Below, in pieces: positions 55,810-64,000 of a DNA stretch of 64,000 nucleotides. The notes under the pieces were generated by a model, which saw only the letters and a list, made by a program, of their open reading frames with translations, was not told where the DNA came from and did not search any database. The stretch lies in contig NZ_JANZKY010000001.1 of NCBI RefSeq assembly GCF_025770765.1, forward strand, positions 248,001 to 312,000, written 5' to 3'. Within the stretch, counting starts at the first letter, position 1; every line of letters starts with the position of its first letter. Both the position numbers and the translations under genes were made by a program. The DNA is from Propionivibrio soli (GTDB taxonomy: Bacteria > Pseudomonadota > Gammaproteobacteria > Burkholderiales > Rhodocyclaceae).

Positions 55810-57089
55810 TTCTTAGCGGGATCCTTGTCGCCGGCTCGCGCGTCGAAGTAATAGCTGACCTGCTTGCGCGGACTCAGGTAGTTGTAGATTTCACGCGGCA
55901 ATTGTGCCGGCCGGATCGCCTTGGCGATATTCACATCCCCTTCAGTCTCCATGTCGACGAGGATGGCCTCGTCCTTGGGGATGTCGGGATCGTAGGCCAC
56001 CACCATGGGTTTCATCGGCTTCGCGGTGTTGATCGTGGCCACCATGCCGATCACCCCATTCGACAGCTGCACGATCGTCCCCGGCGGATAGACGCCCAGG
56101 CAACGCACGAAGACTTGCAGGAGTTTCGGGTCGAACTTGGCGCGCAGCTTGGCAAACATCGTTGCCAGCGCCTCGTGCGGCGTCAGCGCGTTGGCCACGT
56201 TTACCGGATTGCACAGGCGATCGTAGTAGTTGGGGATCGCCACGATACGGGAGATCAGGCTGATGGCGTCGCCCTTCAATCCTCGTGGATAGCCGCTCCC
56301 GTCGTACATCTCGTGATGTTCGCGAATGATCGCCAGCGTCGTCGGCGGGAAGTGCAAGCGCTGTCCCATATCCACGCCATACTGGCAGTGCTGCTCGTAG
56401 TAGTTCTTCTCGGCCTGCGTGAGCGGTTCGAGTTTCATCAGGATCTTAGCCGGGATTTCCCGCAACCCGACGTCATGGAACAACGCCCCAGTGCCCAGGG
56501 CGCGAAAGACTTCCTGCGGCAGTTTGATATCGCGCGCCATCATCAGCGAAAGCATGGTGACGTTGAGCGAGTGGAAGTAGAGTTCCTCGCCTCCAACTCG
56601 GTCTCCCATGACGTGGATCGCCAGTTCCGGGGCGGAGAGGATCGAGTCGGCGATCTGCTCGACCAGGACATTCGCCTGCTTGATCGTTTCGGCTGGGTTG
56701 CTGAGCAGGTTCTTTTCGACGTTATGAATCGTCTTTGCCGTATCGACGAAAGCGCCTTCGATACGCGCCGCCGCTTCGCGCTGCACTTTGATCTTTTCGA
56801 TCAATGCGCGTTTCGCGGCGAGCGCTGGATGCTCTTTCAAGACGGGCTCCGCCGGCTTGTCTTCCTCGGCGGTTGCCGCCCCCTCTGGTGGGGGGCGCGC
56901 ATCGCTACGGGCTGGGTCGTAACGGACCTTGCGCAAACCCAGTCCACGGATTACCTGGATCTGCTCTTCGTCCTTGATCTTGAAGTTGTTGAACGCGAAC
57001 GGGTGCTCGAACCACTTCAGGTCGAGATAGACATACAGGCCGATCCGCAACTGGTCGACCGTCACGTAGGAATTGTTCGAATCTCCCAT
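55806..57089 (-). CDS. HD-GYP phosphodiesterase with N-terminal DUF3391
   Basis: 427 residues. The N-terminal region ([20 protein letters not shown], to ~60) is the DUF3391-type domain found before HD-GYP. A charged linker follows, then HD-GYP with [15 protein letters not shown] and intact [14 protein letters not shown], and a C-terminal tail ([19 protein letters not shown]) typical of the family. It should hydrolyse c-di-GMP. ATG at 57087-57089 is used; a GTG four codons earlier is possible. Translationally coupled to the hybrid kinase downstream. Confidence 0.93.
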   Translation of the reverse strand: MGDSNNSYVTVDQLRIGLYVYLDLKWFEHPFAFNNFKIKDEEQIQVIRGLGLRKVRYDPARSDARPPPEGAATAEEDKPAEPVLKEHPALAAKRALIEKIKVQREAAARIEGAFVDTAKTIHNVEKNLLSNPAETIKQANVLVEQIADSILSAPELAIHVMGDRVGGEELYFHSLNVTMLSLMMARDIKLPQEVFRALGTGALFHDVGLREIPAKILMKLEPLTQAEKNYYEQHCQYGVDMGQRLHFPPTTLAIIREHHEMYDGSGYPRGLKGDAISLISRIVAIPNYYDRLCNPVNVANALTPHEALATMFAKLRAKFDPKLLQVFVRCLGVYPPGTIVQLSNGVIGMVATINTAKPMKPMVVAYDPDIPKDEAILVDMETEGDVNIAKAIRPAQLPREIYNYLSPRKQVSYYFDARAGDKDPAKK

Positions 57090-57185
57090 TTCCGCGCACA
57101 CCTGCCCTGTCGTTTTCTAAGCCTCATGGTAAGAGCTTTTTGACGGCGCTGCCAAGGACAACGCGGCCACCGGGAGCACAAAAAG

Positions 57186-57209
57186 AGAACGCTGCCGAAG
57201 CAGCGTTTT
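57186..57209 (-). terminator. Intrinsic terminator with TTCG loop after the TRAP permease
   Basis: Read on the minus strand: AACGCTGC, loop TTCG, GCAGCGTT, then CTCTTTTTG. Plus-strand stems are 57188-57195 and 57200-57207. An 8-bp perfect stem capped by a UUCG-type tetraloop and followed by a T run, 47 bp beyond the permease stop. Confidence 0.8.
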
Positions 57210-57255
57210 CAGGACCGAGCCGGTGGTACAGGCCGCGCCCGACAATCGATTCACA

Positions 57256-59847
57256 TCAGGCGGGCGACAAGCCGAGCCGCACTCGCCGCCGCTGAGCAAA
57301 CACCACGAACGCCAGCACGCCAAGCGTCGGTACGAATATCCACTCTGGGCGCGGCCGCTTGTTCTCAACTTCCAGGTCGGTGATCTTCTGTCCCTGTTGG
57401 AAGCCCGCCTTTTCCGCCTTGCTGCGGAACTTCACGGAAATCACATCGATCTGGCCGGCCATGGGGATGACCCGCAGCCCGAAACGGTCCAGCCGCTCAG
57501 CGGCTTTGCCGGGCTCGCCAAGCGGGATCAGCATGCCTTTCCGCACCGGATCGCCGTTCATGTCCTCGCCCTCGACCCACACCCGCAACTGTTCGTTGGC
57601 CGGTGCCTTCTCGATCGTTTGGATGAGGTCCGTCGCCGGAACCTTCGAGTACGGCGGATAGATCATGTCCATCCAGAAGTTGGGCCTAAACAGGCTGAAC
57701 GCGATGAGCAGCAGGATCACGGTCTCGTACCATTTGCTACGCGTTATGAACCAGTTCTGCGAAGCGGCCACGAACAGCAGACTGGCGACAATCGCGAATA
57801 CGACCACCAGCACAAGTTCGGGAATGCTGTTAATGCCGATCAGCAACAATTGCGTGTTGTAGATGAACATGAACGGCAGGACGCTCGTACGAATGCTGTA
57901 CCAGAACGCCTGGAACCCCGTCACGAGCGGATCGGCCTTCGCGATCCCCGCGGCCGCATAGGCGGCCAGTCCGACCGGCGGCGTCACGTCGGCCATGATC
58001 CCGAAGTAGAAGACGAACATGTGCACGGCGATCAACGGCACGATCAGGCCGGCCTGCGCACCCAGTTCGACGACCACCGGCGCCATCAGCGAGGACACGA
58101 TGATGTAGTTCGCCGTCGTCGGTACACCCATGCCGAGGATCAACGAGGCGACAGCCACCATGCACAGCATCGCAAACAGGTTGCCCGCCGAAATCAGCTC
58201 GACGACCTCGGCCAGCACGAGGCCGATACCGGTCAACGTCACCGTGCCGACGATGATGCCAGCGGTCGATGTCGCGATCGCGACGCCGATCATGTTCCGC
58301 GCCCCGGCGATCAATCCCGTCTTGAGATCCGCGAAGCCTTGTGCCAACTCGTCCTTCACGTCCTGTTTGCCGCGGAAGAAGGCCGCTAGCGGCCGCTGTG
58401 TCACGAGGATGAAAACGAGGAAGGTCGTTGCCCAAAATGCCGAAAGGGCCGGCGAGAGTTCCTCGATCATCAAGTTCCAGATCAACGCAACGACGGGCAA
58501 AAGGAAGTGAAGACCGCTCTTCAGCGTCGGCCCCGGGTCGGGGAGCTTCAGAATCGGCGCGTTCGGGTCATCCATATGCAACTCGGGATAGCGCGCTTCG
58601 AACTTGAGCAGGCCCAGATACGCAACGAGCATCAACACCGAGATGATGAAGATGGACGCATTGCCGGCCACATCCTTGATCCAACCCAGGCCGTAATAGA
58701 CCACGTTGGCCAGAACGATTGCGCCGCTCACCGTCAACAGAATGTTGATGAGGCGCTGCTTCAACGGCGAAACCGTATCGCGCGGAATGCCATGAATCCC
58801 GGCTTTGCATGCCTCGAGGTGCACGATATAGAACAGCGCGATGTAGGACATGAGTGCCGGCAATGCCGCATGCTTGATGATCTGCGTGTAGGGGATGCCT
58901 ACATACTCAACCATGAGGAACGCCGCGGCACCCATCACCGGCGGCATGATCTGCCCGTCAACCGACGCCGCCGTTTCTACCGCTGCAGCGATCTGCGGCT
59001 TGTAACCGACCCGCTTCATCAAGGGAATGGTGAAGGTTCCCACCGTTACCACGTTGGCGATCGAGCTGCCCGAGATCAAGCCGGTCAGGCCCGAGGAAAC
59101 GACGGCGGCCTTCGCCGGCCCTCCCCGCATATGGCCAAGCACCGAAAGCGCCGACTTGATGAAGTAGTTCCCGGCCCCACCGGTATCGAGCAAGGCGCCA
59201 AACAGCACGAATAGAAAGACGAAACCCGACGAAACTCCGAGGGCAACGCCGAAGACGCCTTCGGTCGACAGCCATTGGTGCGACATACCCTTGGTGAACG
59301 ACGCCCCCTTGTGCGCGATCATGTCCGGCATGTATGGACCGAGAAAAACGTAGGCGAGGAACAACGTCGCCATGACGGCCATCGGCAGACCGACCACCCG
59401 ACGGGTCGCTTCAAGAAGAAGGGTCAGGCCCACGCACGCCACGGTGAGGTCCAACGCCGTCGGCTGCCCCGGCCGCGCCGCCAGATCGGCGTAGAAAATG
59501 AACAGATACGCCGCACAGAAGGCGGCGACGAGGCCGAGAACCCAGTCCTGAACCGGAATCCACTTGCGCGGAGAGCGTTGCAGCGGAGGAAACAGGAGGT
59601 ACCCAAGAAATAGGGCGAATGCCAAGTGGATGGCGCGCGACTGAGTGTCGTTGAGCACGAATACGCCCAACGAGAACGGTAGCGGCGAGGCGATCCAAAG
59701 TTGGAATAGGGACCACGCCATCGCCGTGTACATGACAACCTTGGCCGCAAGGCCGCTCGGCCTTCGTCCGCCGGTGTCCGACTCAGCGACCATTTGCCGG
59801 ATTTCTTCGTCGGAAACTGCCGGCGAGTTGATTTCGTTTTGAGTCAC
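57256..59847 (-). CDS. TRAP transporter fused permease (DctQM, TAXI type)
   Basis: 863 residues, GTG start with GGGGGAG upstream. The N-terminal 4-TM DctQ-like part is followed by a 12-TM DctM-like domain (GGPAKAAVVSSGLTGLISGS, SVDGQIMPPVMGAAAFLMVE, LGMGVPTTANYIIVSSLMAP). A C-terminal ~120-residue soluble segment (DUF3394/PDZ-like: ISVKFRSKAEKAGFQQG) and a final TM complete it. TRAP carriers import organic acids with a Na+ gradient using a periplasmic binding protein; two TAXI binding proteins are encoded upstream. Substrate not determined by sequence; the neighbouring D-glutamate genes are the only hint. Confidence 0.93.
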   Translation of the reverse strand: MTQNEINSPAVSDEEIRQMVAESDTGGRRPSGLAAKVVMYTAMAWSLFQLWIASPLPFSLGVFVLNDTQSRAIHLAFALFLGYLLFPPLQRSPRKWIPVQDWVLGLVAAFCAAYLFIFYADLAARPGQPTALDLTVACVGLTLLLEATRRVVGLPMAVMATLFLAYVFLGPYMPDMIAHKGASFTKGMSHQWLSTEGVFGVALGVSSGFVFLFVLFGALLDTGGAGNYFIKSALSVLGHMRGGPAKAAVVSSGLTGLISGSSIANVVTVGTFTIPLMKRVGYKPQIAAAVETAASVDGQIMPPVMGAAAFLMVEYVGIPYTQIIKHAALPALMSYIALFYIVHLEACKAGIHGIPRDTVSPLKQRLINILLTVSGAIVLANVVYYGLGWIKDVAGNASIFIISVLMLVAYLGLLKFEARYPELHMDDPNAPILKLPDPGPTLKSGLHFLLPVVALIWNLMIEELSPALSAFWATTFLVFILVTQRPLAAFFRGKQDVKDELAQGFADLKTGLIAGARNMIGVAIATSTAGIIVGTVTLTGIGLVLAEVVELISAGNLFAMLCMVAVASLILGMGVPTTANYIIVSSLMAPVVVELGAQAGLIVPLIAVHMFVFYFGIMADVTPPVGLAAYAAAGIAKADPLVTGFQAFWYSIRTSVLPFMFIYNTQLLLIGINSIPELVLVVVFAIVASLLFVAASQNWFITRSKWYETVILLLIAFSLFRPNFWMDMIYPPYSKVPATDLIQTIEKAPANEQLRVWVEGEDMNGDPVRKGMLIPLGEPGKAAERLDRFGLRVIPMAGQIDVISVKFRSKAEKAGFQQGQKITDLEVENKRPRPEWIFVPTLGVLAFVVFAQRRRVRLGLSPA

Positions 59848-59879
59848 GCTGCTCCCCCGAGCTCAAGCAATTAAACGCA

Positions 59880-59904
59880 AGACGGCTCCTTCACGGAGCC
59901 GTCT
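59880..59904 (-). terminator. Intercistronic hairpin between TAXI binding protein and permease
   Basis: GACGGCTCC (59881-59889) pairs perfectly with GGAGCCGTC (59895-59903), extendable by one A-T pair; on the minus strand it is followed by TTGCGTTTAATTG. It sits just after the first binding-protein stop and before the permease start: a partial terminator or mRNA stabiliser giving more binding protein than permease is a common arrangement (inference). Confidence 0.65.
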
Positions 59905-59940
59905 CAATAGGCGCTATTGATTCGTCGAACCGCGACGGAT

Positions 59941-60912
59941 CTACATCCAGCCCTTTTCCTTGTAATACTTCACCGCGCCCGGATGCAGCGGCGCCGTCAT
60001 GCCGTTCTTGATCATGTCTTTCGGATCAAGATTGCCAAGCGCTGGATGCAGTTTCTTGAACTCCTCGAAGTTGTCGAAGACGGCGGAAACCATGGCGTAG
60101 ACAACGTTATCCGGCACCTTGGCCGAAGTCACGAAGCTCGCCACGACGCCGAAAGTCTTCGTTGCTTCCGGGTTGTTCGGGTAGGTATTCGCCGGAATCG
60201 TGGCGTAGGCAAAGTACGGGTATTCCTTGACCAGTTTGTCCACCGCTGGACCGGTAATCGAAACGAGCTTGGCGCCGCAGGTCGTCGTCGGATCCTGGAT
60301 GTTGGCCGCCGGGCTGGCGACAACGAAGGCAAACCCGTCGATCTTGTTGTCGCACAGGGCCGCACCATGCTCGTCCGGCTTCAACTCCGACGTCAGCGAA
60401 AAATCGCTCGTCTTCATTCCCATGCCGTTCATCAACATGTCGACCGTCGAGCGGGTCCCCGAGCCCGGGTTGCCTACGTTGAAGCGCTTACCCTTGAAGT
60501 CGGCAAAGGACTTCACGCCGGCCTCCTTGCGCGCCACGACAACCAGCGCTTCCGGGAAAACCGAGAAGACCGCGCGCAGGTCGGTATGCGGGCCACCTTC
60601 CTTGAACTGGGCCAATCCCTTCACCGCGTTGAATTCGACGTCGGACTGCGCCACGCCAAAGTCGAGCTCTCCGGCTTTGATCGTGTTGATGTTATAGACG
60701 GAAGCGGCGGTGCTCTCCACCGAGCAGCGAATACCGTGCTTGGCGCGTTCCTTGTTCATCAAGCGGCAGATGGCGCCGCCGGCCGCGTAGTAGACGCCGG
60801 TCACGCCGCCTGTACCGATCGTGACGAACTTCTGCTGGGCAACGGCGGCGGGACTACCGAACGTCGCACCAAGTGCCACCACGGCTACTGCAATAGCGGA
60901 AAGTCTTTTCAT
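59941..60912 (-). CDS. TAXI-family TRAP transporter solute-binding protein 1
   Basis: 323 residues with signal peptide ([20 protein letters not shown], cleavage near AVA-QQK). The mature start [20 protein letters not shown] and [15 protein letters not shown] are the hallmark TAXI motifs; [20 protein letters not shown] and the C-terminal [13 protein letters not shown] are conserved. TAXI proteins bind glutamate, 2-oxoglutarate and similar acids in the few known cases. GGAGG about 9 nt before the ATG (60910-60912). Next gene on the strand is the permease. Confidence 0.95.
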   Translation of the reverse strand: MKRLSAIAVAVVALGATFGSPAAVAQQKFVTIGTGGVTGVYYAAGGAICRLMNKERAKHGIRCSVESTAASVYNINTIKAGELDFGVAQSDVEFNAVKGLAQFKEGGPHTDLRAVFSVFPEALVVVARKEAGVKSFADFKGKRFNVGNPGSGTRSTVDMLMNGMGMKTSDFSLTSELKPDEHGAALCDNKIDGFAFVVASPAANIQDPTTTCGAKLVSITGPAVDKLVKEYPYFAYATIPANTYPNNPEATKTFGVVASFVTSAKVPDNVVYAMVSAVFDNFEEFKKLHPALGNLDPKDMIKNGMTAPLHPGAVKYYKEKGWM

Positions 60913-61173
60913 TGTGGATACCTCCAAGGATGGGCCAATAGTCAGAATGGGGGACCATGGACACAATCCCCCTCGTTTCCAAACCAACTTGTGATTCGGC
61001 GACCGGCGCAAGGCTGTCGCGTTGAACGAACGCAGAACAAGAATAGCGTAAAAGAAAGTCGAACGCGCGCGCTATGATCGGCTTTGTGCGATTTCGCTAC
61101 GAGAGAGCTCGAGCATGCACGGGCGGGGTGCGCCCAATCGAGGACGACGCACCAAAAAGGATCAGTCGCGGGG

Positions 61174-62154
61174 TCAGTCGCCGCCCCGAATCCATCCTTT
61201 TTCCCGGTAGTAGCGCACGGCTCCATCGTGGAGCGGCACCGGGAGACCATGGCTGATCATGTCGATCGGTTCGAGGTGAGCGAACGCCGGGTGGAGTTTT
61301 TTGAACTCCTCGAAATGCTCGAACACGGCAGCCGCCAGATCGTGAACGACCTGCTCAGGAACGTTCGTCGAGCTCACCAACCCGGCCATGACGCCGAAGG
61401 TTCGTACCGGATCTGGATTGGACGGGTACATGCCGCCCGGAATGGTGGCGAAAACGAGGTACGGGTGCTTCACCACCAGCTTATCCACCTCCGGCCCCGT
61501 CACGGACACGAGCTTCGCTCCACACGAGTCCGCCGCGTCATGGATATTCGAAACCGGACTACCGACGACGTAGGCCAAGCCGTCGATCCTTCCCGCGCAC
61601 AGCGCAGCGCCGTGTTCGTCCGGCTTGAACTCGGCCGCGAGGGCCAAATCCTTGATGTCCACCTTCAACGCTGTAAGAAGCATCTCCATGGTCGCACGGG
61701 TACCGGACCCGGGGCTGCCAAGGCTGACGCGTTTGCCGCGGAAGTCCTCGACCTTCCGGATGGCGGCTTCCTTGCGCGCGAGTATCGTCAACGGCTCAGG
61801 GTAAATCGAGAACACCGCCCGTAGTTCATCCGCTCGCTTTCCCTTGAACTGAGCGAGGCCGCGCGCCGCGTTGAACTGGATGTCCGATTGCACGATCGCG
61901 AATTCCAGTTCTCCCGCCTTGAGCGCCTTCACGTTGGCGATCGACCCTTCCGTGCTCTTCACCGCACATGGCCGCCCTTGGCCTTTGCCCTGCGACATTC
62001 TGTTGAGCAACTGGCAAATCGCGGTTCCGGTGGCGAAGTAGTTCCCCGTGACCGCGCCGGTACCAATCGTTACCGGCCCTCGCTCAGCCGCAGCAACCTG
62101 TACGGCCGCGAGGCCGCCCAAGAAAAGCACCCCCACCAAGCGGAACTTGTTCAT
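61174..62154 (-). CDS. TAXI-family TRAP transporter solute-binding protein 2
   Basis: 326 residues, paralogous to the protein at 59941 over its full length: signal peptide (LVGVLFLGGLAAVQVAAA), [55 protein letters not shown] and HDGAVRYYREKGWIRGGD. 261 bp separate it from the first copy, with no coding sequence in between. It probably serves the same permease with a different affinity or ligand. It is divergent from the D-glutamate cyclase-type genes. Confidence 0.94.
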   Translation of the reverse strand: MNKFRLVGVLFLGGLAAVQVAAAERGPVTIGTGAVTGNYFATGTAICQLLNRMSQGKGQGRPCAVKSTEGSIANVKALKAGELEFAIVQSDIQFNAARGLAQFKGKRADELRAVFSIYPEPLTILARKEAAIRKVEDFRGKRVSLGSPGSGTRATMEMLLTALKVDIKDLALAAEFKPDEHGAALCAGRIDGLAYVVGSPVSNIHDAADSCGAKLVSVTGPEVDKLVVKHPYLVFATIPGGMYPSNPDPVRTFGVMAGLVSSTNVPEQVVHDLAAAVFEHFEEFKKLHPAFAHLEPIDMISHGLPVPLHDGAVRYYREKGWIRGGD

Positions 62155-62421
62155 CGTTGAAGCCTTCCACGCGAGTCCTGGAGACGACCGCGAAACGGAA
62201 AATCATGGCGTCCGAACTCGGGGCTAAGCCCTCTTCTGAAACGCTTCGAACACGCCATCGCCCGTCGACGAGAAAAAGTGAAGGATAGCGCAATCGGATT
62301 CCCGCGGGCTCATGCGAGCAATGATTAACAACCCGCGCTCGTCACTCCGGTAAGATGAGGGCGGCAAAGGCAGGAAATCAGTGAGGGCGAAATCCTCTCG
62401 CCTTGAACGACAGGAGATACC

Positions 62422-63201
62422 ATGGAGAAAAGCGTCGCGGAACTGCGCGCGATGATTGCGCAGGGCAAATGGAGAAAGCCGACGTCGGGCCTTGCGCCTG
62501 GCTTCACGCAGGCGAACGTGGTCATCCTGCCGCGCATACACGCTTTCGATTTCCTTCTCTATTGCACGCGCAACGACCGGCCGTGCCCGGTCATCGACGT
62601 CTGCGAAGCCGGCGTGGTTGCGCCGCCGATTGCCGGCCCCGCGGCGGATATCCGTACGCAGGTGCCCCGTTACCGCATCTATCGGCACGGCGAACTCGAA
62701 CGTGAGTGCGACGATATCCTGAGTGATTTCACCGACGACATGGTGACGTTTCTTCTCGGATGCAGTTTCACCTTCGAGCAGGATCTTCTCGATAACGGCG
62801 TCCCCGTTCGCCACATTGAACTCGACCGCAATGTCCCGATGTACGTCACCAACAGAGATTGCCGACCGGCCGGGATTTTTTCGGGGCCGCTCGTCGTCAG
62901 CATGCGGCCGATTCCGGAGCACTTGATCGCCAAGGCGTCGGAGGTCACCGGGAAGTACCGCAAAGCGCACGGAGCGCCGATCCACGCAGGCGATCCTGCC
63001 GCACTGGGAATTCGAGACATTACCAAACCGGACTTCGGCGACCCGCCCGAGATTCGCCCCGGCGAAGTACCGGTGTTCTGGGCTTGCGGCGTTACGCCGC
63101 AAATGGCATTGCAGAAAGCCCGTCCTGAACTTGTCATCACGCACGCGCCGGGATACATGTTCATTACCGATATCCGGAACGAAGATCTGGCGCGCCTGTG
63201 A
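62422..63201 (+). CDS. Putative hydro-lyase, DUF1445 (YcsI/D-glutamate cyclase N-domain family)
   Basis: 259 residues: [20 protein letters not shown] and [20 protein letters not shown] at the N-terminus, then [34 protein letters not shown] and the C-terminal [20 protein letters not shown] with [11 protein letters not shown]. This is the DUF1445/YcsI family. In Bacillus ycsI lies in the 5-oxoprolinase region, and in animals the domain forms the N-terminal half of D-glutamate cyclase (DGLUCY). AGGAG precedes the ATG; the stop overlaps the next start (GTGA at 63198). Confidence 0.9.
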   Translation: MEKSVAELRAMIAQGKWRKPTSGLAPGFTQANVVILPRIHAFDFLLYCTRNDRPCPVIDVCEAGVVAPPIAGPAADIRTQVPRYRIYRHGELERECDDILSDFTDDMVTFLLGCSFTFEQDLLDNGVPVRHIELDRNVPMYVTNRDCRPAGIFSGPLVVSMRPIPEHLIAKASEVTGKYRKAHGAPIHAGDPAALGIRDITKPDFGDPPEIRPGEVPVFWACGVTPQMALQKARPELVITHAPGYMFITDIRNEDLARL

Positions 63202-64000
63202 CCCGGGAAGAACAAACCGAGATCATCCACCGCCTCGAGGCTATCGCGCGCCGCGACCCGGGTAGGCGGGGCTTGGCGACGTTTGCCCCCGACGGACTCC
63301 TTCTGCCCGCCACGCTCGAATTGCTCGGCGCCGAACGCGTTGCTCTCGTGACGGGTTTTTGCGTGCGCGCGGCGATGATCGGCGAAACCGACGGACCGCC
63401 GGGAACGCTTGTTCTCGCCGACGCCCTGCGCCAGCTGGGCAAGGGCGTTCGCCTCGTCACCGACCGCTTCAGCGCGCCTCTTCTTGCCGCCGGAGCTCCG
63501 CTTTTTGGAGAAGCGTTTCCGCTATGCGTCCTCGACCTGGAACAGGAGCAGGCCGACCGCCAGATTGACGCCCTGCGCAATGAATTCGAACTGACCCACG
63601 TCGTAGCGATCGAGCGGCCGGGCCGCGCGGCGGATGGGCATCGTTACTCGATGCGCGGAGAAACGCTCGACGACATCGCGCCCGCCGCCGACCGTCTCCT
63701 GCGCCCGGACGCTCCTGATGCCCGGCTTCCTTACCGAACGATCGCGGTTGGGGACGGCGGCAACGAACTCGGCTTCGGTTCATTACGTTCGCAATTGAAG
63801 GATCGTGTCCTCCACGGCGACCTCATCTTCTGCACAACGGCGGCCGACCACCCGGTACCGGCCGGAATCTCGAATTGGGGCGCCACCGCGCTCGCGTCCG
63901 CGCTTTCGATCCTTGCGGGAAAAAAATTGATCCGCGATACCGATCATGATCGCAAGGTTCTCGAAACCATCGTCGAGACCGGCGCCGTAGACGGTGCCAC
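63198..64000 (+). CDS. D-glutamate cyclase family (DUF4392), C-terminus off the right edge
   Basis: The frame from GTG 63198 stays open to the end, giving 267 residues. Recognisable blocks: [54 protein letters not shown] and [20 protein letters not shown], the signature of DUF4392, the C-terminal half of DGLUCY, which converts D-glutamate to 5-oxo-D-proline. The GTGA overlap with the DUF1445 gene means the two halves are made together. The missing tail prevents a length comparison (the family is about 290 residues). Confidence 0.9.
   Translation, partial: MTREEQTEIIHRLEAIARRDPGRRGLATFAPDGLLLPATLELLGAERVALVTGFCVRAAMIGETDGPPGTLVLADALRQLGKGVRLVTDRFSAPLLAAGAPLFGEAFPLCVLDLEQEQADRQIDALRNEFELTHVVAIERPGRAADGHRYSMRGETLDDIAPAADRLLRPDAPDARLPYRTIAVGDGGNELGFGSLRSQLKDRVLHGDLIFCTTAADHPVPAGISNWGATALASALSILAGKKLIRDTDHDRKVLETIVETGAVDGA

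Noticed and set aside
55902-57143. 413-codon open frame antisense to the HD-GYP gene
   Set aside because: Low-complexity Arg/His/Asp composition and full overlap with a gene that has intact catalytic motifs; a shadow frame.
62224-63144. 306-codon minus-strand frame opposite the DUF1445 gene
   Set aside because: Composition typical of a reverse shadow; the plus strand has a conserved family, a good SD and a coupled downstream gene.
1-64000. Search for tRNA/rRNA genes, CRISPR arrays, transposases or long direct repeats
   Set aside because: Reading both strands I saw no cloverleaf with CCA end, no regularly spaced repeats, no DDE-type transposase and no terminal inverted repeats; the intergenic spaces are all under about 270 bp. 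A dedicated scan (tRNAscan, CRISPR finder) would be the decisive test.

Overview
The window looks like a chromosomal segment of a GC-rich betaproteobacterium, probably near Rhodocyclales/Nitrosomonadales (inference from gene content; I had no phylogenetic search). The supporting marks are the cox cluster with its betaproteobacterial accessory genes (small one-TM protein, ctaG, DUF2909, SURF1, Sco-like protein, ctaB, ctaA), the mpl / nucleotidyltransferase-like / tlpA / accB / accC / prmA / DUF3426 run, and waaC-waaA next to tolC and an isoaspartyl-methyltransferase-like gene. I found no rRNA, tRNA, insertion sequence, phage gene or CRISPR array, and no gene-free stretch longer than about 270 bp.

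Layout. 1-5.4 kb: an HDOD/EAL-like signalling protein cut by the left edge, an iron-sulfur flavin reductase, an SDR protein, an rRNA guanine methyltransferase-like protein and an exported beta-propeller of the Vgb type. 5.6-8.4 kb: a MarR regulator divergent from a PEPCK-like P-loop protein (DUF4914 type), closed by an elaborate nested terminator. 8.5-14.2 kb: a complete RND tripartite efflux operon. 14.3-17.1 kb: an outer-membrane barrel protein divergent from an OmpR-type regulator and its kinase, with a compact shared promoter. 17.2-26.4 kb: aa3-type cytochrome c oxidase with its copper and heme A assembly genes. 26.5-35.1 kb: peptidoglycan recycling (mpl), thioredoxin, acetyl-CoA carboxylase BCCP and biotin carboxylase, prmA, a PfkB kinase and an acyltransferase. 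35.1-43.3 kb: apaH, nucleotide-sugar genes (galE, rfbD, rfbB), LPS inner core (waaC, waaA), tolC and a methyltransferase.

43.5-57.1 kb is a dense signalling island. Five co-directional genes (PAS/GAF kinase, REC-HD-GYP, REC, PAS-GGDEF-EAL-REC, REC-kinase) face two genes on the other strand (HD-GYP, hybrid kinase with HPt). Every cyclic-di-GMP domain that looks catalytically intact is degradative (two HD-GYP, one EAL); the only GGDEF domain has lost its signature. Kinases and receivers within the island are recognisable paralogues of one another.

57.2-64.0 kb holds a TAXI-type TRAP transporter (fused permease plus two tandem binding proteins) facing two translationally coupled genes that correspond to the two halves of the D-glutamate cyclase DGLUCY (DUF1445 and DUF4392). 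Together these suggest uptake and cyclisation of D-glutamate or a related metabolite (inference). The strongest leads for new biology are this locus, the MarR/DUF4914 pair, the CuA-less subunit II-like protein in the cox cluster, and the all-degradative c-di-GMP island. Several genes use TTG starts, often overlapping the previous stop as TTGA.
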